A stretch of DNA of 64,000 nt from Streptosporangium becharense (lineage in GTDB: Bacteria > Actinomycetota > Actinomycetes > Streptosporangiales > Streptosporangiaceae): assembly GCF_014204985.1 (NCBI RefSeq), contig NZ_JACHMP010000001.1, forward strand, positions 5,828,001 through 5,892,000, given 5' to 3'. The position numbers were made by a program, and so were the translations under genes. The notes under the pieces are model-generated. The model was given only the letters and a program-made list of their open reading frames with translations. It searched no databases and had not been told where the DNA came from. This document shows positions 9,045 through 18,566 of the stretch, one piece after another; position 1 is the stretch's first letter; every line of letters begins with the position of its first letter.

Positions 9045-9422
9045 CCGGCCCACCGGCAACCCGTACACCGGTCCGGGCGTCGGCGGACGGGGAGGGCCGC
9101 GACGGGGGCGGACGAAGGGCGAGCCGGGCGGGTGCGGATGAGGGCGAAATCAAACGGGAGTAGTCGAACAGGGATGGACGAGGGGGAAGTCCGGCGGAGA
9201 TCAGGTGGGGGGCCTGGTGGAGGCAGCCGGGGTGCGGGCCGGCGGAGGCGGCGGAAGACGAGGATGCCGCCAGGCCGGCGGACGAGCATGGTGAAACGGG
9301 GAGGCGGCCTGGCGGGGCGACGAGGGGACGACGCCATGACCGTGGATGAGGAGAACAACGGGGCAGGAGAACACGACGGGAAGGACTTGAAGGCGGAGGA
9401 TGACCGTCGACGGGGGCGAGCG
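9045..9422. other. Intergenic, purine-rich plus strand, no gene seen
   Basis: 378 bases between two convergent genes. The plus strand is very rich in G and A, with many GGACGAGG and GGCGGA-like stretches. Open frames cross it on the minus strand but are low complexity and lack a plausible start and domain. No array with a fixed period is visible. Confidence 0.5.
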
Positions 9423-10085
9423 TCAGCCGGCGAGAACCTCGTACTTGACCCGCATGACGCCGGAGCCGGTGTCGCCGATGGAGGAGAACGCGGCCCTCGA
9501 CAGGTCGAGGCAACGTCCGCCCACGTAAGGGCCGCGGTCGTTGATGCGAACCGTCACCGATTCGCCGGTGCCGGAGTTGGTCACCCGGACCTTGGTGCCC
9601 ATCGGCAGGCTCTTGTGCGCGGCGGTCATCGCGTTCGGGTTGAAGCGTTCGCCGCTGGCGGTCGCCTGTGGATCCGAGTAGAAGGAGGCGCCGCACGTCC
9701 CCGTCGACAGCACGCGAGCCTTCGGCGCGGACGAGGTTTCACGGGTCATCGTGGCACGCAGGACCTTTGCGGGTCTGTGCTCAGCCTTGGTAGCCGCGAC
9801 GTTCTCGGACGGGCTGACGGTCTTGTCACCGTCACCGCTGTCATCGGAGACCGTCGTCTCGTCGGCGGCGGACCCGGAGACCCCCTGCGGAGGCGGTCCG
9901 CCGGGCCGGGAGGCAGTGGTATCAGCGGCCGGCCCGGGAGCGGCGGCGCCGGCCGGAGCCCGGGTCTGAGCCGGGGCCTGCGAGCTGTCACCGCCGGAGA
10001 CCGACAGGGCGGCGGCGGACGCCGTAACGAGCACGGCGGCGGCCGCGGCCGTGGCCGTCATGGTCAGGCGTGGCCTGCTGCGCAT
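9423..10085 (-). CDS. RlpA-like double-psi beta-barrel wall protein
   Basis: About 220 residues from ATG 10085, chosen because a signal peptide follows at once (RSRPRLTMTATAAAAAVLVT). A 90-residue Ala/Ser/Pro-rich linker leads to a C-terminal RlpA double-psi beta-barrel with GASFYSDPQATASGERFNP, TAAHKSLPMGTKVRVTN, INDRGPYVGGRCLDLS. RlpA-family proteins bind or cleave denuded glycan strands of peptidoglycan. A Cys pair within the domain may form a disulfide. The protein should be exported. A long leader upstream contains two inverted repeats (10271-10360). Confidence 0.85.
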   Translation of the reverse strand: MRSRPRLTMTATAAAAAVLVTASAAALSVSGGDSSQAPAQTRAPAGAAAPGPAADTTASRPGGPPPQGVSGSAADETTVSDDSGDGDKTVSPSENVAATKAEHRPAKVLRATMTRETSSAPKARVLSTGTCGASFYSDPQATASGERFNPNAMTAAHKSLPMGTKVRVTNSGTGESVTVRINDRGPYVGGRCLDLSRAAFSSIGDTGSGVMRVKYEVLAG

Positions 10086-10270
10086 CGCGCTTTCCGGGGA
10101 GTTCTTCTTCGCGGAGGTGCCGTTGGAGGACGGGGTGTGCGAGTGCTGTCCCAAGGGAAACCACAGTCCAAGATCGGGGGCAGGAGAGGGACGACCGCGC
10201 GACGGATGGGGAGGGGTGCGGCCGTCCCCGCAGGCGGGGGGCATGGGGCACTTCCCGCCTGACCTGGACG

Positions 10271-10360
10271 ACCATACGTGACAAACCATCGGTAAAGGCA
10301 AGTTAATACAACGTATGGTGATTTATGTCACTTTGCCTGATAAATGAGACAAAGAGTGAC
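10271..10360. promoter_or_regulatory. AT-rich promoter region with two inverted repeats upstream of the RlpA-like gene
   Basis: ACCATACGT (10271-10279) and ACGTATGGT (10311-10319) form a perfect 9-bp inverted repeat with a 31-base centre. GTCACTTTG (10327-10335) and CAAAGAGTGAC (10350-10360) form a second, imperfect one. The block is markedly AT-rich against its surroundings and is the likely promoter and operator for the leftward gene. About 190 bases of leader follow before the ATG; I could not fit it to the ydaO riboswitch that precedes many actinobacterial wall-hydrolase genes. Confidence 0.5.
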
Positions 10361-10564
10361 GAAAGCCCCTAAGAGTGACAATGGAACCGGGAGAAGCCGG
10401 AGCGGGCCTGGCGAGGTCGGGGCATCTCTGAGACGCCGGAAACGCCCGGGAGGGTTGGATCCTCGGAGAAGTCAGAAGCCCGGGGCGGGCCCCCTGGGAA
10501 GCGGCGGAAGATCCCGGGTGAGGCCGACTCGAACCGGTGAGGTCGAAGCGCATCAGAGAGGCCA

Positions 10565-10716
10565 AACGAAGCCCGGGACGGCGGAGAAAGCCCGGGACGG
10601 TCGAGGAAGTCCGGGACGGTCGAGGAAGTCCGGGAGGGCCGAGAAAGTTCGGGACGGCTGAGAAAGCCCGGGACGGTCGAGGCAGTCTGGGACGGCCGAA
10701 GGAACCCGGGAAGCCT
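10565..10716. repeat. 19-bp tandem repeat array, eight units
   Basis: Eight consecutive 19-bp units starting at 10565, 10584, 10603, 10622, 10641, 10660, 10679 and 10698, near the consensus GAGRAAGYCCGGGACGGYC. The array lies about 40 bases past the 3' end of the leftward DNA ligase gene. The wider stretch 10380-10560 has looser copies of the same words. Confidence 0.85.
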
Positions 10717-10755
10717 GCCTGAGGGACGTGAGGACCGAGGACGAAGTCGGGGAGC

Positions 10756-12312
10756 TCAGAGCATGAGAGAGCGGACCGTCTCGATGGTGTCGGCCTGGTC
10801 GACGGGCTTGTCGGAGCGGTAGCGGATGACCCGCGCGAACCGCAGGGCCACACCGCCCGGGTAACGGCTCGACTGCTGGACCCCGTCGAAGGCGACCTCG
10901 ACGACCAGCTCGGGGCGGACGGTGACGGCCCAGCCGTCGGTGGGGCCCTCGGCGAGGGCGAGAAAACGTTCGGTCTGCCAGGCCAGCAGCTCGTCGGTCA
11001 GGCCCTTGAAGGTCTTACCGAGCATGACGAAGCCACCGCTCTCCGGGTCACGTGCACCCAGGTGCAGGTTGGAGAGTTTTCCCTCGCGTCGGCCGTGACC
11101 CCACTCCGCGGCCAGGACGACCAGGTCGAGGGTGTGCCGGGGCTTCACCTTGATCCAGCCCGCGCCGCGCCTCCCGGCCGCATAGGGCGTCTGAAGGGAC
11201 TTGACGACCACACCCTCGTGGCCACTCCTGATCGTCTCCTTGAAGAACGCCTCTCCCTCCGCGGCGTCATCAGTGACCAGACGGGGGGTGACCAGCTCAG
11301 GCGGGAGGGCCGTGGTCAGGGCGGCGTGGCGGGCCTCGCCCGGCAGGTCCAGCAGATCCTCGCCGTCGACGCGGAGCGCGTCGAAGAAGAAGATGCTCAG
11401 CGGTGTCTTCTCCCGCACGCGGGCCACGTCGGTGCGGCTCGACACGCGACCGGAGGTGACCTGGAAGGGCTCGGGGCGGCCGTTCGAGCGCAGCGCGATG
11501 ACCTCGCCATCCAGAACCAGGTCACCGGAGGGCAACGCGCTGACCGCCTCGACCAGCTCGGGAACCTGGGCGGTGATGTCGTCGAGGGTGCGGGTGAAGA
11601 CGGACACCTGGTCCCCGGTGCGGTGTGCCTGGACCCTGACCCCGTCGAGCTTCCACTCGATGGCCACCGGACCGGTGAGCTTGCCCATCGCGGCGGCGAT
11701 GGACGTGGCGCTCTGCGCGAGCATCGGCGACACCGGGCGGCCGACCTCCAGATGGAAGGCGCGTAGCGCCTCGACCCCGCCGCCGAGGGCGGCGGCGCCG
11801 ACGGCGGGCAGCCAGCCGCGTAGGGTCAGCGCCCGCCTGACCTCGGTGGCGGGCACCTCGGCGGCCTTCGCGACGGCCTCCACCATCACCCCGTCAAGCG
11901 CTCCTTGGCGCAGCTCACCGCTGAGAAGCCGGGTCAAGAACACCTGCTCGGGGCGGGTGAGAGCACCGAACAGCTCGTTGAGCAGCGATCTGCGGGCGGC
12001 CTGCGAGCCGGTGCCGGACTGCGCCTTGATGCGGTCGAGGAAGCCGTCGACCTGGCGGAGGGTGGCGGTGGCCGCCAGTCGCGGCTCGGGAGGGTCTTGC
12101 AGGCTCTTCCAGCCCACGCCTATGTAGCGCTGCGGCAACTCTCCGGAGAGGTAGGCGATGGCGATCTCCGCCTCGTCGGGTTCGACCCGGCCGAGCAGCT
12201 CTGCGAGGTGGGCGATCTTCGCCAGCCGGGCGGAGCCGGCGGCTACGGCTGCGGAAGTGCGCGCAAGGTCGATCAACAGCACAATGGCCAGCTTAGAAGC
12301 TGCGGACGACAT
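10756..12312 (-). CDS. ligB: ATP-dependent DNA ligase (LigB type)
   Basis: About 518 residues, matching mycobacterial LigB. An N-terminal helical DNA-binding domain (to about residue 190) precedes the adenylation domain with motif [11 protein letters not shown] (nucleophile Lys near residue 222), motif III-like [14 protein letters not shown], motif [10 protein letters not shown] and motif [11 protein letters not shown]-terminal OB-fold ends with [12 protein letters not shown]. The enzyme seals nicks using ATP. Family members usually begin with a short run like [10 protein letters not shown], so GTG 12282 is a good alternative to ATG 12312. A tandem repeat array follows the stop. Confidence 0.92.
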   Translation of the reverse strand: MSSAASKLAIVLLIDLARTSAAVAAGSARLAKIAHLAELLGRVEPDEAEIAIAYLSGELPQRYIGVGWKSLQDPPEPRLAATATLRQVDGFLDRIKAQSGTGSQAARRSLLNELFGALTRPEQVFLTRLLSGELRQGALDGVMVEAVAKAAEVPATEVRRALTLRGWLPAVGAAALGGGVEALRAFHLEVGRPVSPMLAQSATSIAAAMGKLTGPVAIEWKLDGVRVQAHRTGDQVSVFTRTLDDITAQVPELVEAVSALPSGDLVLDGEVIALRSNGRPEPFQVTSGRVSSRTDVARVREKTPLSIFFFDALRVDGEDLLDLPGEARHAALTTALPPELVTPRLVTDDAAEGEAFFKETIRSGHEGVVVKSLQTPYAAGRRGAGWIKVKPRHTLDLVVLAAEWGHGRREGKLSNLHLGARDPESGGFVMLGKTFKGLTDELLAWQTERFLALAEGPTDGWAVTVRPELVVEVAFDGVQQSSRYPGGVALRFARVIRYRSDKPVDQADTIETVRSLML

Positions 12313-12388
12313 TTCGGGAAAGAGAATCCCTCTTTCCCTGCCGATCTTTCTCCTTTCGAGGATGCCGGGCGGGTCGTTCCGGAAAACG

Positions 12389-12425
12389 CCGGGCGGGCCG
12401 CCCCCGAAGGGTACGGCCCGCCCGG
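12389..12425 (-). terminator. Hairpin after the FKBP gene
   Basis: CCGGGCGGGCC (12389-12399) pairs perfectly with 12415-12425 around a 15-base loop, about 27 bases past the FKBP stop. It fits a GC-rich actinobacterial terminator lacking a T-tract. Confidence 0.65.
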
Positions 12426-12451
12426 TCGAGATCTTCCGCCGTCGCCGAGGT

Positions 12452-12826
12452 TCAGCTCACGCCGAGCAGGTCGACGACGAAGATCAGCGTCTCACCGGGC
12501 TTGATGCGGTTACCCGCGCCGGCGTTGCCGTAGCCCAGGTGCGGCGGGATGGTCAGGCGGCGGCGGCCGCCGACCCGCATGCCCGCGACACCCTGGTCCC
12601 AGCCCTGGATGACCCGGCCGGCCCCCAGCGGGAACTGGAAGGCGTCGCCACGGTTCCACGACGCGTCGAACTCCTCACCGGTCGAGAAGGCGACACCGAC
12701 GTAGTGCACGGTGACCTGGTGCCCCGGCTTGGCCTCCGGGCCGTCCCCTACGACGATGTCGACGATCTCCAGCTCGGCGGGCGGGGCGCCTTCCGGAAAG
12801 TCGATCTCCGGCTTCTCCAGTGCCAC
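12452..12826 (-). CDS. FKBP-type peptidyl-prolyl cis-trans isomerase
   Basis: 124 residues, a single FKBP domain without signal peptide, so cytosolic. Characteristic strands are visible: [20 protein letters not shown], then [20 protein letters not shown] (the VIxGWxxGxxGMxxG active-site loop) and IPPHLGYG. It catalyses proline isomerisation during protein folding. It is separated from the ligase gene by a hairpin and from the LacI gene by a 470-base remnant region, so it is probably monocistronic. Confidence 0.95.
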   Translation of the reverse strand: MALEKPEIDFPEGAPPAELEIVDIVVGDGPEAKPGHQVTVHYVGVAFSTGEEFDASWNRGDAFQFPLGAGRVIQGWDQGVAGMRVGGRRRLTIPPHLGYGNAGAGNRIKPGETLIFVVDLLGVS

Positions 12827-13050
12827 GTGGTTCTCCTCGGTTGTATACGCGCCGGTCGATGTCCGCCCGGCCGAACGACTCTACGGGGTCCAGCGCCGTG
12901 ACGGGTGGCAAGGGGGGCCGTCGACCGGGGCTGGAGGCGAGGCAGGCGGGGGCGGGAGTGTCACGCGCGCGGGGTTGGGCAGGGCCGTGGGTGCGACGCG
13001 CGGTGCATGGGATCGAACGCCGACGGGCGGATCTGCGGGATCATTCGCCC

Positions 13051-13170
13051 GGTCGCTGCTGGATAATTTCTGGTGGGCCGAAGGACATCGGCGCGGGCGG
13101 CGCGCCGGTTCCGCCGTCCGGCGCCGCGCGCCCGAGGAAAGAGGACGCCCGCTGGGGAACCGAGGGGGGC
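13051..13170 (+). pseudogene. Decayed 3' remnant of a GH1 beta-glucosidase gene
   Basis: A reading frame here encodes RSLLDNFWWAEGHRR, matching WSLLDNFEWAEGYRK at the C-terminus of the intact GH1 enzyme at 15525-16904. After a frame change the next recognisable piece is PRKEDARWGTE, matching PKDSALWYSE further along the same protein. The DNA over the first 40 bases matches at roughly three of four positions by eye. It lies directly upstream of a LacI gene in the same orientation, as in the intact GH1-LacI pair. The rest of 12827-13298 holds no gene I can see. Confidence 0.7.
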
Positions 13171-13298
13171 CCGCCGGGGAACCGGCGGCGCATGCTCAAG
13201 AGCCGGAGGTGCCTTCCCGCGGATAGGAATGCGAACCCAAGGGCAGTGTGCGGCGACACCATGAGGTCGCCGCGTGAGACGGACCGTAGGGGAGAGAA

Positions 13299-14294
13299 AT
13301 GAGACGACCAACCCTGGAGGCGGTCGCCGCCCGTGCCGGGGTTTCCAGGGCGACCGTCTCCCGGGTGGTGAACGGTCAGGCCACGGTCGCCGCCGACATC
13401 CGCGAGCAGGTGCTGCGCGCGGTGGACGAACTCGGCTACGTCCCCAACGGGGCGGCGCGCAATCTGGCGACCCGGCGCACCAACTCGGTCGCGCTGGTCG
13501 TCTCGGAGTCGCCGAAGCGGGTGTTCTCCGACGACCCGACGTTCGCCACCGTCATCCGCTCGGTCAGCCTGGAGTTGGAGGCCGCCAACAAACAGGTCGT
13601 CCTGTTGCTGGCCGGGTCACCGGAGAGCCACGGCCGGGTGGAGACTTACATCGCCGGGGGGCACGTCGACGGTGTCATGCTCGTCTCCAGCCACGGTGCC
13701 GATCCGCTGCCCGTCGCGCTCACCCGGCTGCGGGTCCCGGTCGTCTCCTACGGCAGGCCGGCGGTTCCCGTGGAGATCCCGTACGTCGACGGCGACAACA
13801 TCGGGGGGGCGGCCGGGGCCGTCCGGCACCTGCTGGAGCGGGGCAGGCGCCGGATCGCGACGATCTCCGGGCCGTTGGACATGATCGCCGGTCAGGATCG
13901 TCTGACGGGGTATCGGGAGGTGTTGCGTGATTCCGACCGGCGTTCGATCATCGCGGTGGGTGACTTCACCCGTGAGTCGGGGGCGGTGGCGATGCGGCAG
14001 CTCCTCGCCGACGATCCGGAGATCGACGCGGTGTTCGCGGCCAACGACCTGATGGCGATCGGCGCTCTGCACACTCTGCGGCGGGCCGGGCGGCGAGTTC
14101 CCGACGACGTGGCCGTCGTGGGATACGACGACATAGAGGCCGTCCGCTACACCGACCCGCCGCTGACCACGGTCCGTAATCCGCACGCCGAGCAGGCCGC
14201 GGTCATGGTTCGCCTGCTGCTCGGATTGCTCGGCGGAGGTCCCGCCGACCCGGTGATCATGCCGACCGAGCTCGTCGTCCGAGCCTCCACCTGA
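13299..14294 (+). CDS. LacI-family transcriptional regulator (copy 1)
   Basis: 331 residues with the full LacI layout: an N-terminal helix-turn-helix and hinge (TLEAVAARAGVSRATVSRVV, then AARNLATRRTNSVALVV) and a periplasmic-binding-like effector domain. A GGGGAGAG ribosome site precedes ATG 13299. Bases 13821-14057 are identical to the inverted copy in the convergent LacI gene, giving about 79 identical residues in mid-protein; flanking parts differ, including the C-terminal sugar-contact region, so it may sense another ligand. A GH1 remnant lies upstream, and a tandem array begins at its stop. Confidence 0.92.
   Translation: MRRPTLEAVAARAGVSRATVSRVVNGQATVAADIREQVLRAVDELGYVPNGAARNLATRRTNSVALVVSESPKRVFSDDPTFATVIRSVSLELEAANKQVVLLLAGSPESHGRVETYIAGGHVDGVMLVSSHGADPLPVALTRLRVPVVSYGRPAVPVEIPYVDGDNIGGAAGAVRHLLERGRRRIATISGPLDMIAGQDRLTGYREVLRDSDRRSIIAVGDFTRESGAVAMRQLLADDPEIDAVFAANDLMAIGALHTLRRAGRRVPDDVAVVGYDDIEAVRYTDPPLTTVRNPHAEQAAVMVRLLLGLLGGGPADPVIMPTELVVRAST
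13821..14057 (+). repeat. 237-bp perfect inverted repeat, left copy (in LacI copy 1)
   Basis: Read base by base, this block is identical to the reverse complement of 14767-15003. It encodes the middle of the LacI effector domain. Identity ends abruptly on both sides. The spacer between the arms is 709 bases. Confidence 0.9.
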
Positions 14295-14490
14295 GGTCCG
14301 AGCCTCCACCTGAGGTTCGGGTCTCTGTCTGAGGTTCGGGTTCCCACCTGAGGTCCGAGCCTCTGTCTGAGGTTCGGGTCTCCTTGAGGTCTGGGCCTCT
14401 GTCTGAGGTTCGGGTTCCCACTTGAGGTCCGGGCCTTCATCTGACGTCTGGGCCTTTGCTGACGTCCGAGCCTCCGTCTGAGGTCCGGGC
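14293..14490. repeat. 19-bp tandem array between convergent LacI genes
   Basis: About eleven units, most 19 bp (one of 17, one of 18), of the form GAGGTYCGRGYCTCYRYCT, starting within the stop codon of LacI copy 1 (14293) and running to the stop of LacI copy 2 at 14491. It fills the whole space between the two genes. Confidence 0.85.
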
Positions 14491-15524
14491 TCACCTGCCC
14501 CCGCACCCCCGCGGGGTCACCGACGCAGGGGGGCGTGAGGCCGTGGAGCCGCGGACCACCAGCTCGGTGGGGAGCACGATCTGCCCTGTCTCCTCCGGGT
14601 TCAGCACCATGCGCGCGAGGAGCCGTCCCATCTCGACGGTCGGTTGCCTGATCGTGGTCAGCGGCGGCTCGGCATAGGAGGCCGCGGGGATGTCGTCGAA
14701 GCCGACCACCGCGACGTCGTCCGGGACCCGGCGGCGCTGGTCCCGGAGCGTTCGCAGGGCACCCAGCGCCATCAGGTCGTTGGCCGCGAACACCGCGTCG
14801 ATCTCCGGATCGTCGGCGAGGAGCTGCCGCATCGCCACCGCCCCCGACTCACGGGTGAAGTCACCCACCGCGATGATCGAACGCCGGTCGGAATCACGCA
14901 ACACCTCCCGATACCCCGTCAGACGATCCTGACCGGCGATCATGTCCAACGGCCCGGAGATCGTCGCGATCCGGCGCCTGCCCCGCTCCAGCAGGTGCCG
15001 GACCGCGCGTTCGGCGCCGCCGAGGTTGTCCATGTCCACGTACGGAAGGTCTCCGGGCAGGACGGGCCGGCCGCTGCAGACCACCGGTACGCCGCGCCGG
15101 GACAGAAGACCGGGCAGCGGGTCGGTGCCGTGCATCGAGGCGATGATCACCCCGTCCACGTGCCCGTTGGTGGCGTAGCGCTCGACCCGCTGGTAACCGC
15201 CCGGTGTGCCGGTGAGCATCAGCACGAGTTGCTTGTCGGCCTGCTCGATCTCCATGCTGACCCCGCGGATGATCCCGGCGAAGGTGGGGTCGTCGGAGAA
15301 GACCCGGGTCGCCGGCTCGGGGAAGACCAGGGCGACCGAGTCGGTCCGCTGGGTGACGAGGCTGCGGGCCGCCTGATTGGGCACGTAGCCCAGTTCCTCC
15401 ACGGCGCGGTTGACGGCTTCGCGGATCTCCGGCGCCACGCGGGTGGAGCCGTTGACCACGCGTGAGGCGGTCGCCCGGGACACGCCGGCCCGGGCGGCCA
15501 CCTTCTCCAGTGTCGGACGAGCCC

Positions 15525-15528
<4 letters not shown>
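14491..15528 (-). CDS. LacI-family transcriptional regulator (copy 2, adjacent to GH1)
   Basis: 345 residues from GTG 15528, which overlaps the GH1 stop by four bases (GTGA), so it is translationally coupled to the glucosidase. The N-terminal helix-turn-helix is TLEKVAARAGVSRATASRVV and the effector domain follows. It is the probable repressor of the GH1 gene and of the divergent sugar importer, acting at the AGAGCGCTCT palindromes in 16905-17095, like CebR-type regulators of beta-glucoside genes. Bases 14767-15003 are identical to copy 1. Confidence 0.92.
14767..15003 (-). repeat. 237-bp perfect inverted repeat, right copy (in LacI copy 2)
   Basis: Exact reverse complement of 13821-14057. 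The abrupt edges inside two otherwise diverged genes point to gene conversion. Confidence 0.9.
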
Positions 15529-16904
<1,376 letters not shown>

Positions 16905-16939
16905 GTCCTCACCGCTCCATTCTTTGTCGCATTTGTGAG

Positions 16940-16949
16940 AGAGCGCTCT
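16940..16949. promoter_or_regulatory. LacI-type operator, GH1 side
   Basis: The perfect palindrome AGAGCGCTCT, centred 40 bases upstream of the GH1 start. It resembles the core of the CebR box (GGGAGCGCTCCC) and recurs on the importer side at 17051-17060. Confidence 0.75.
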
Positions 16950-17049
16950 TTGGAGCATCAGGGTAGGGCGGCGAGCTGTCAAGAAAAATGCGACTGTAAC
17001 CGTAACATCACAGCCGTTGACATCGTGTTGTGGGCCGACGATTCTTCCA

Positions 17050-17061
17050 GAGAGCGCTCTC
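17050..17061. promoter_or_regulatory. LacI-type operator, importer side
   Basis: The perfect 12-bp palindrome GAGAGCGCTCTC, 35 bases before the binding-protein start codon. With the site at 16940 it would let one LacI regulator control both divergent transcripts; the centres lie 111 bp apart. Confidence 0.75.
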
Positions 17062-17095
17062 ACACTCCCCAAAAGACGTATACGGAGGAAGGTCT

Positions 17096-18451
17096 ATGTC
17101 GCTCCTCTCCCGGTCTCACCGTGTCACCCTGGTGGCAGGCACCATGGGACTGGCGCTCCTCGCCACCGCCTGCGCGTCCTCGGAGACCAAGCCGTCGGCG
17201 GGTGACGGCAACGGCACCTCCGCAGAATGCGCCGCCTTCACCAAGTACGGCAAGCACGACGGCAAGACCGTCAGCATCTACTCGCCGATCCGCGACACCG
17301 AGGCCGACCTCTTCGAGAAGGCGTGGAAGCCGTTCGCCGAGTGCACCGGCATGAAGATCACTTATGAGGGCACCGGCGAGTTCGAGGCCCAGATCCAGGT
17401 CCGGGCCGACGGCGGCAACCCGCCGGACATCGCCTTCTTCCCCCAGCCGGGCCTGCTGGAGCGCTTCGCCAGGGCCGGGAAGCTCAAGCCCGCCTCCGCC
17501 GAGGTCAAGAAGCTCACCGACGAGGGCTGGTCGGCCGACTGGGCCAAGTACGCCACGGTCGACGGCACCTTCTACGGCGCTCCGCTGGGTGCGAGCGTGA
17601 AGTCCTTCGTGTGGTACTCGCCGAAGATGTTCACCGAGAAGGGCTGGGCCGTCCCCAAGACCTGGGACGAGCTCATGACGCTCACCAACACGATCGCCGG
17701 CAGCGGCGTCAAGCCCTGGTGCGCGGGCATCGAGTCCGGTGACGCGACCGGCTGGCCGGCCACCGACTGGGTCGAGGACATCCTGCTGCGTGAGCTCGGC
17801 CCCGAGGGTTACGACGACTGGGTGAGCCACAAGACCGCGTTCAACGACCCGAAGGTCGTCGCGGCGGTCGACAAGGTGGGTGCGATCCTGAAGAACGAGA
17901 AGTTCGTCAACGGCGGCTACGGCCCGGTCAAGTCGATCGCCAGCACCGCCTTCCAGGAGGGCGGCGTCCCGATCACCGAGGGCAAGTGCGCGCTGCACCG
18001 CCAGGCGTCCTTCTACGCCAACTTCTGGCCCGAGGGCACCAAGGTCGCCCAGGACGGCGACGTGTTCGCGTTCTACCTGCCGGGCAACGACCCCGCCAAG
18101 AAGCCGGTCCTCGGCGCGGGTGAGTTCGTGGCGGCCTTCACCGACCGTCCCGAGGTGCAGGCCGTGCAGGCGTACCTGGCCTCCGCGGAGTTCCCCAACG
18201 CCCGCATGAAGCTCGGCACGTACGTCTCCGCACGCAAGGGCGTCGACCCGGCCAACGCGCAGAACCCGATCGACAAGCTCTCGATCGAGATGCTTCAGGA
18301 CCCGAGCACGATCTTCCGCTTCGACGGCTCCGACCTGATGCCGGCCGCCGTGGGGGCGGGCACCTTCTGGAAGGGCATGACGGACTGGATCAACGGCAAG
18401 GACACCAAGACGATCCTCGACTACATCGAGGCCTCCTGGCCCAAGTCCTGA
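17096..18451 (+). CDS. ABC sugar transporter, substrate-binding lipoprotein
   Basis: About 451 residues from ATG 17096 with an ideal GGAGGAAGG ribosome site. The signal peptide ends in a lipobox (LLATACASS), so the mature protein is lipid-anchored at Cys outside the membrane. The rest fits an extracellular solute-binding family 1 fold (EGTGEFEAQIQVRADGGNPP, DIAFFPQPGLLERFA, GVKPWCAG). Together with the permeases it looks closest to the AglEFG alpha-glucoside type importers as I recall them, while the linked hydrolase is a beta-glucosidase; substrate is therefore open. No ATPase gene is linked, so a shared MsiK-type ATPase is likely. Confidence 0.92.
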   Translation: MSLLSRSHRVTLVAGTMGLALLATACASSETKPSAGDGNGTSAECAAFTKYGKHDGKTVSIYSPIRDTEADLFEKAWKPFAECTGMKITYEGTGEFEAQIQVRADGGNPPDIAFFPQPGLLERFARAGKLKPASAEVKKLTDEGWSADWAKYATVDGTFYGAPLGASVKSFVWYSPKMFTEKGWAVPKTWDELMTLTNTIAGSGVKPWCAGIESGDATGWPATDWVEDILLRELGPEGYDDWVSHKTAFNDPKVVAAVDKVGAILKNEKFVNGGYGPVKSIASTAFQEGGVPITEGKCALHRQASFYANFWPEGTKVAQDGDVFAFYLPGNDPAKKPVLGAGEFVAAFTDRPEVQAVQAYLASAEFPNARMKLGTYVSARKGVDPANAQNPIDKLSIEMLQDPSTIFRFDGSDLMPAAVGAGTFWKGMTDWINGKDTKTILDYIEASWPKS

Positions 18452-18459
18452 CGCCCGGC

Positions 18460-18533
18460 GGGCGGGTCCGGCCCCACGCGGTCCCACGCCGGCGCCGCGC
18501 GGCCCCACGCGTCCCGTGGGACCGGACCCGCCC
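18460..18533 (+). terminator. Intercistronic hairpin after the binding-protein gene
   Basis: GGGCGGGTCCGG (18460-18471) and CCGGACCCGCCC (18522-18533) form a perfect 12-bp stem around a GC-rich 50-base loop. Such structures between binding-protein and permease genes commonly give excess binding protein by partial termination or 3'-end protection. Confidence 0.6.
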
Positions 18534-18566
18534 GTCCAGGCCCGATCCTTCCAGGAGATCCCTCCG

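Noticed and set aside
10086..10260. ydaO (c-di-AMP) riboswitch before the RlpA-like gene
   Set aside because: The expected GGGGTGAATC-type core and pseudoknot words are not visible; left as an unassigned leader.
14293..14490. CRISPR-like array
   Set aside because: Units are only 19 bp and directly adjacent without unique spacers, and no cas genes are present.
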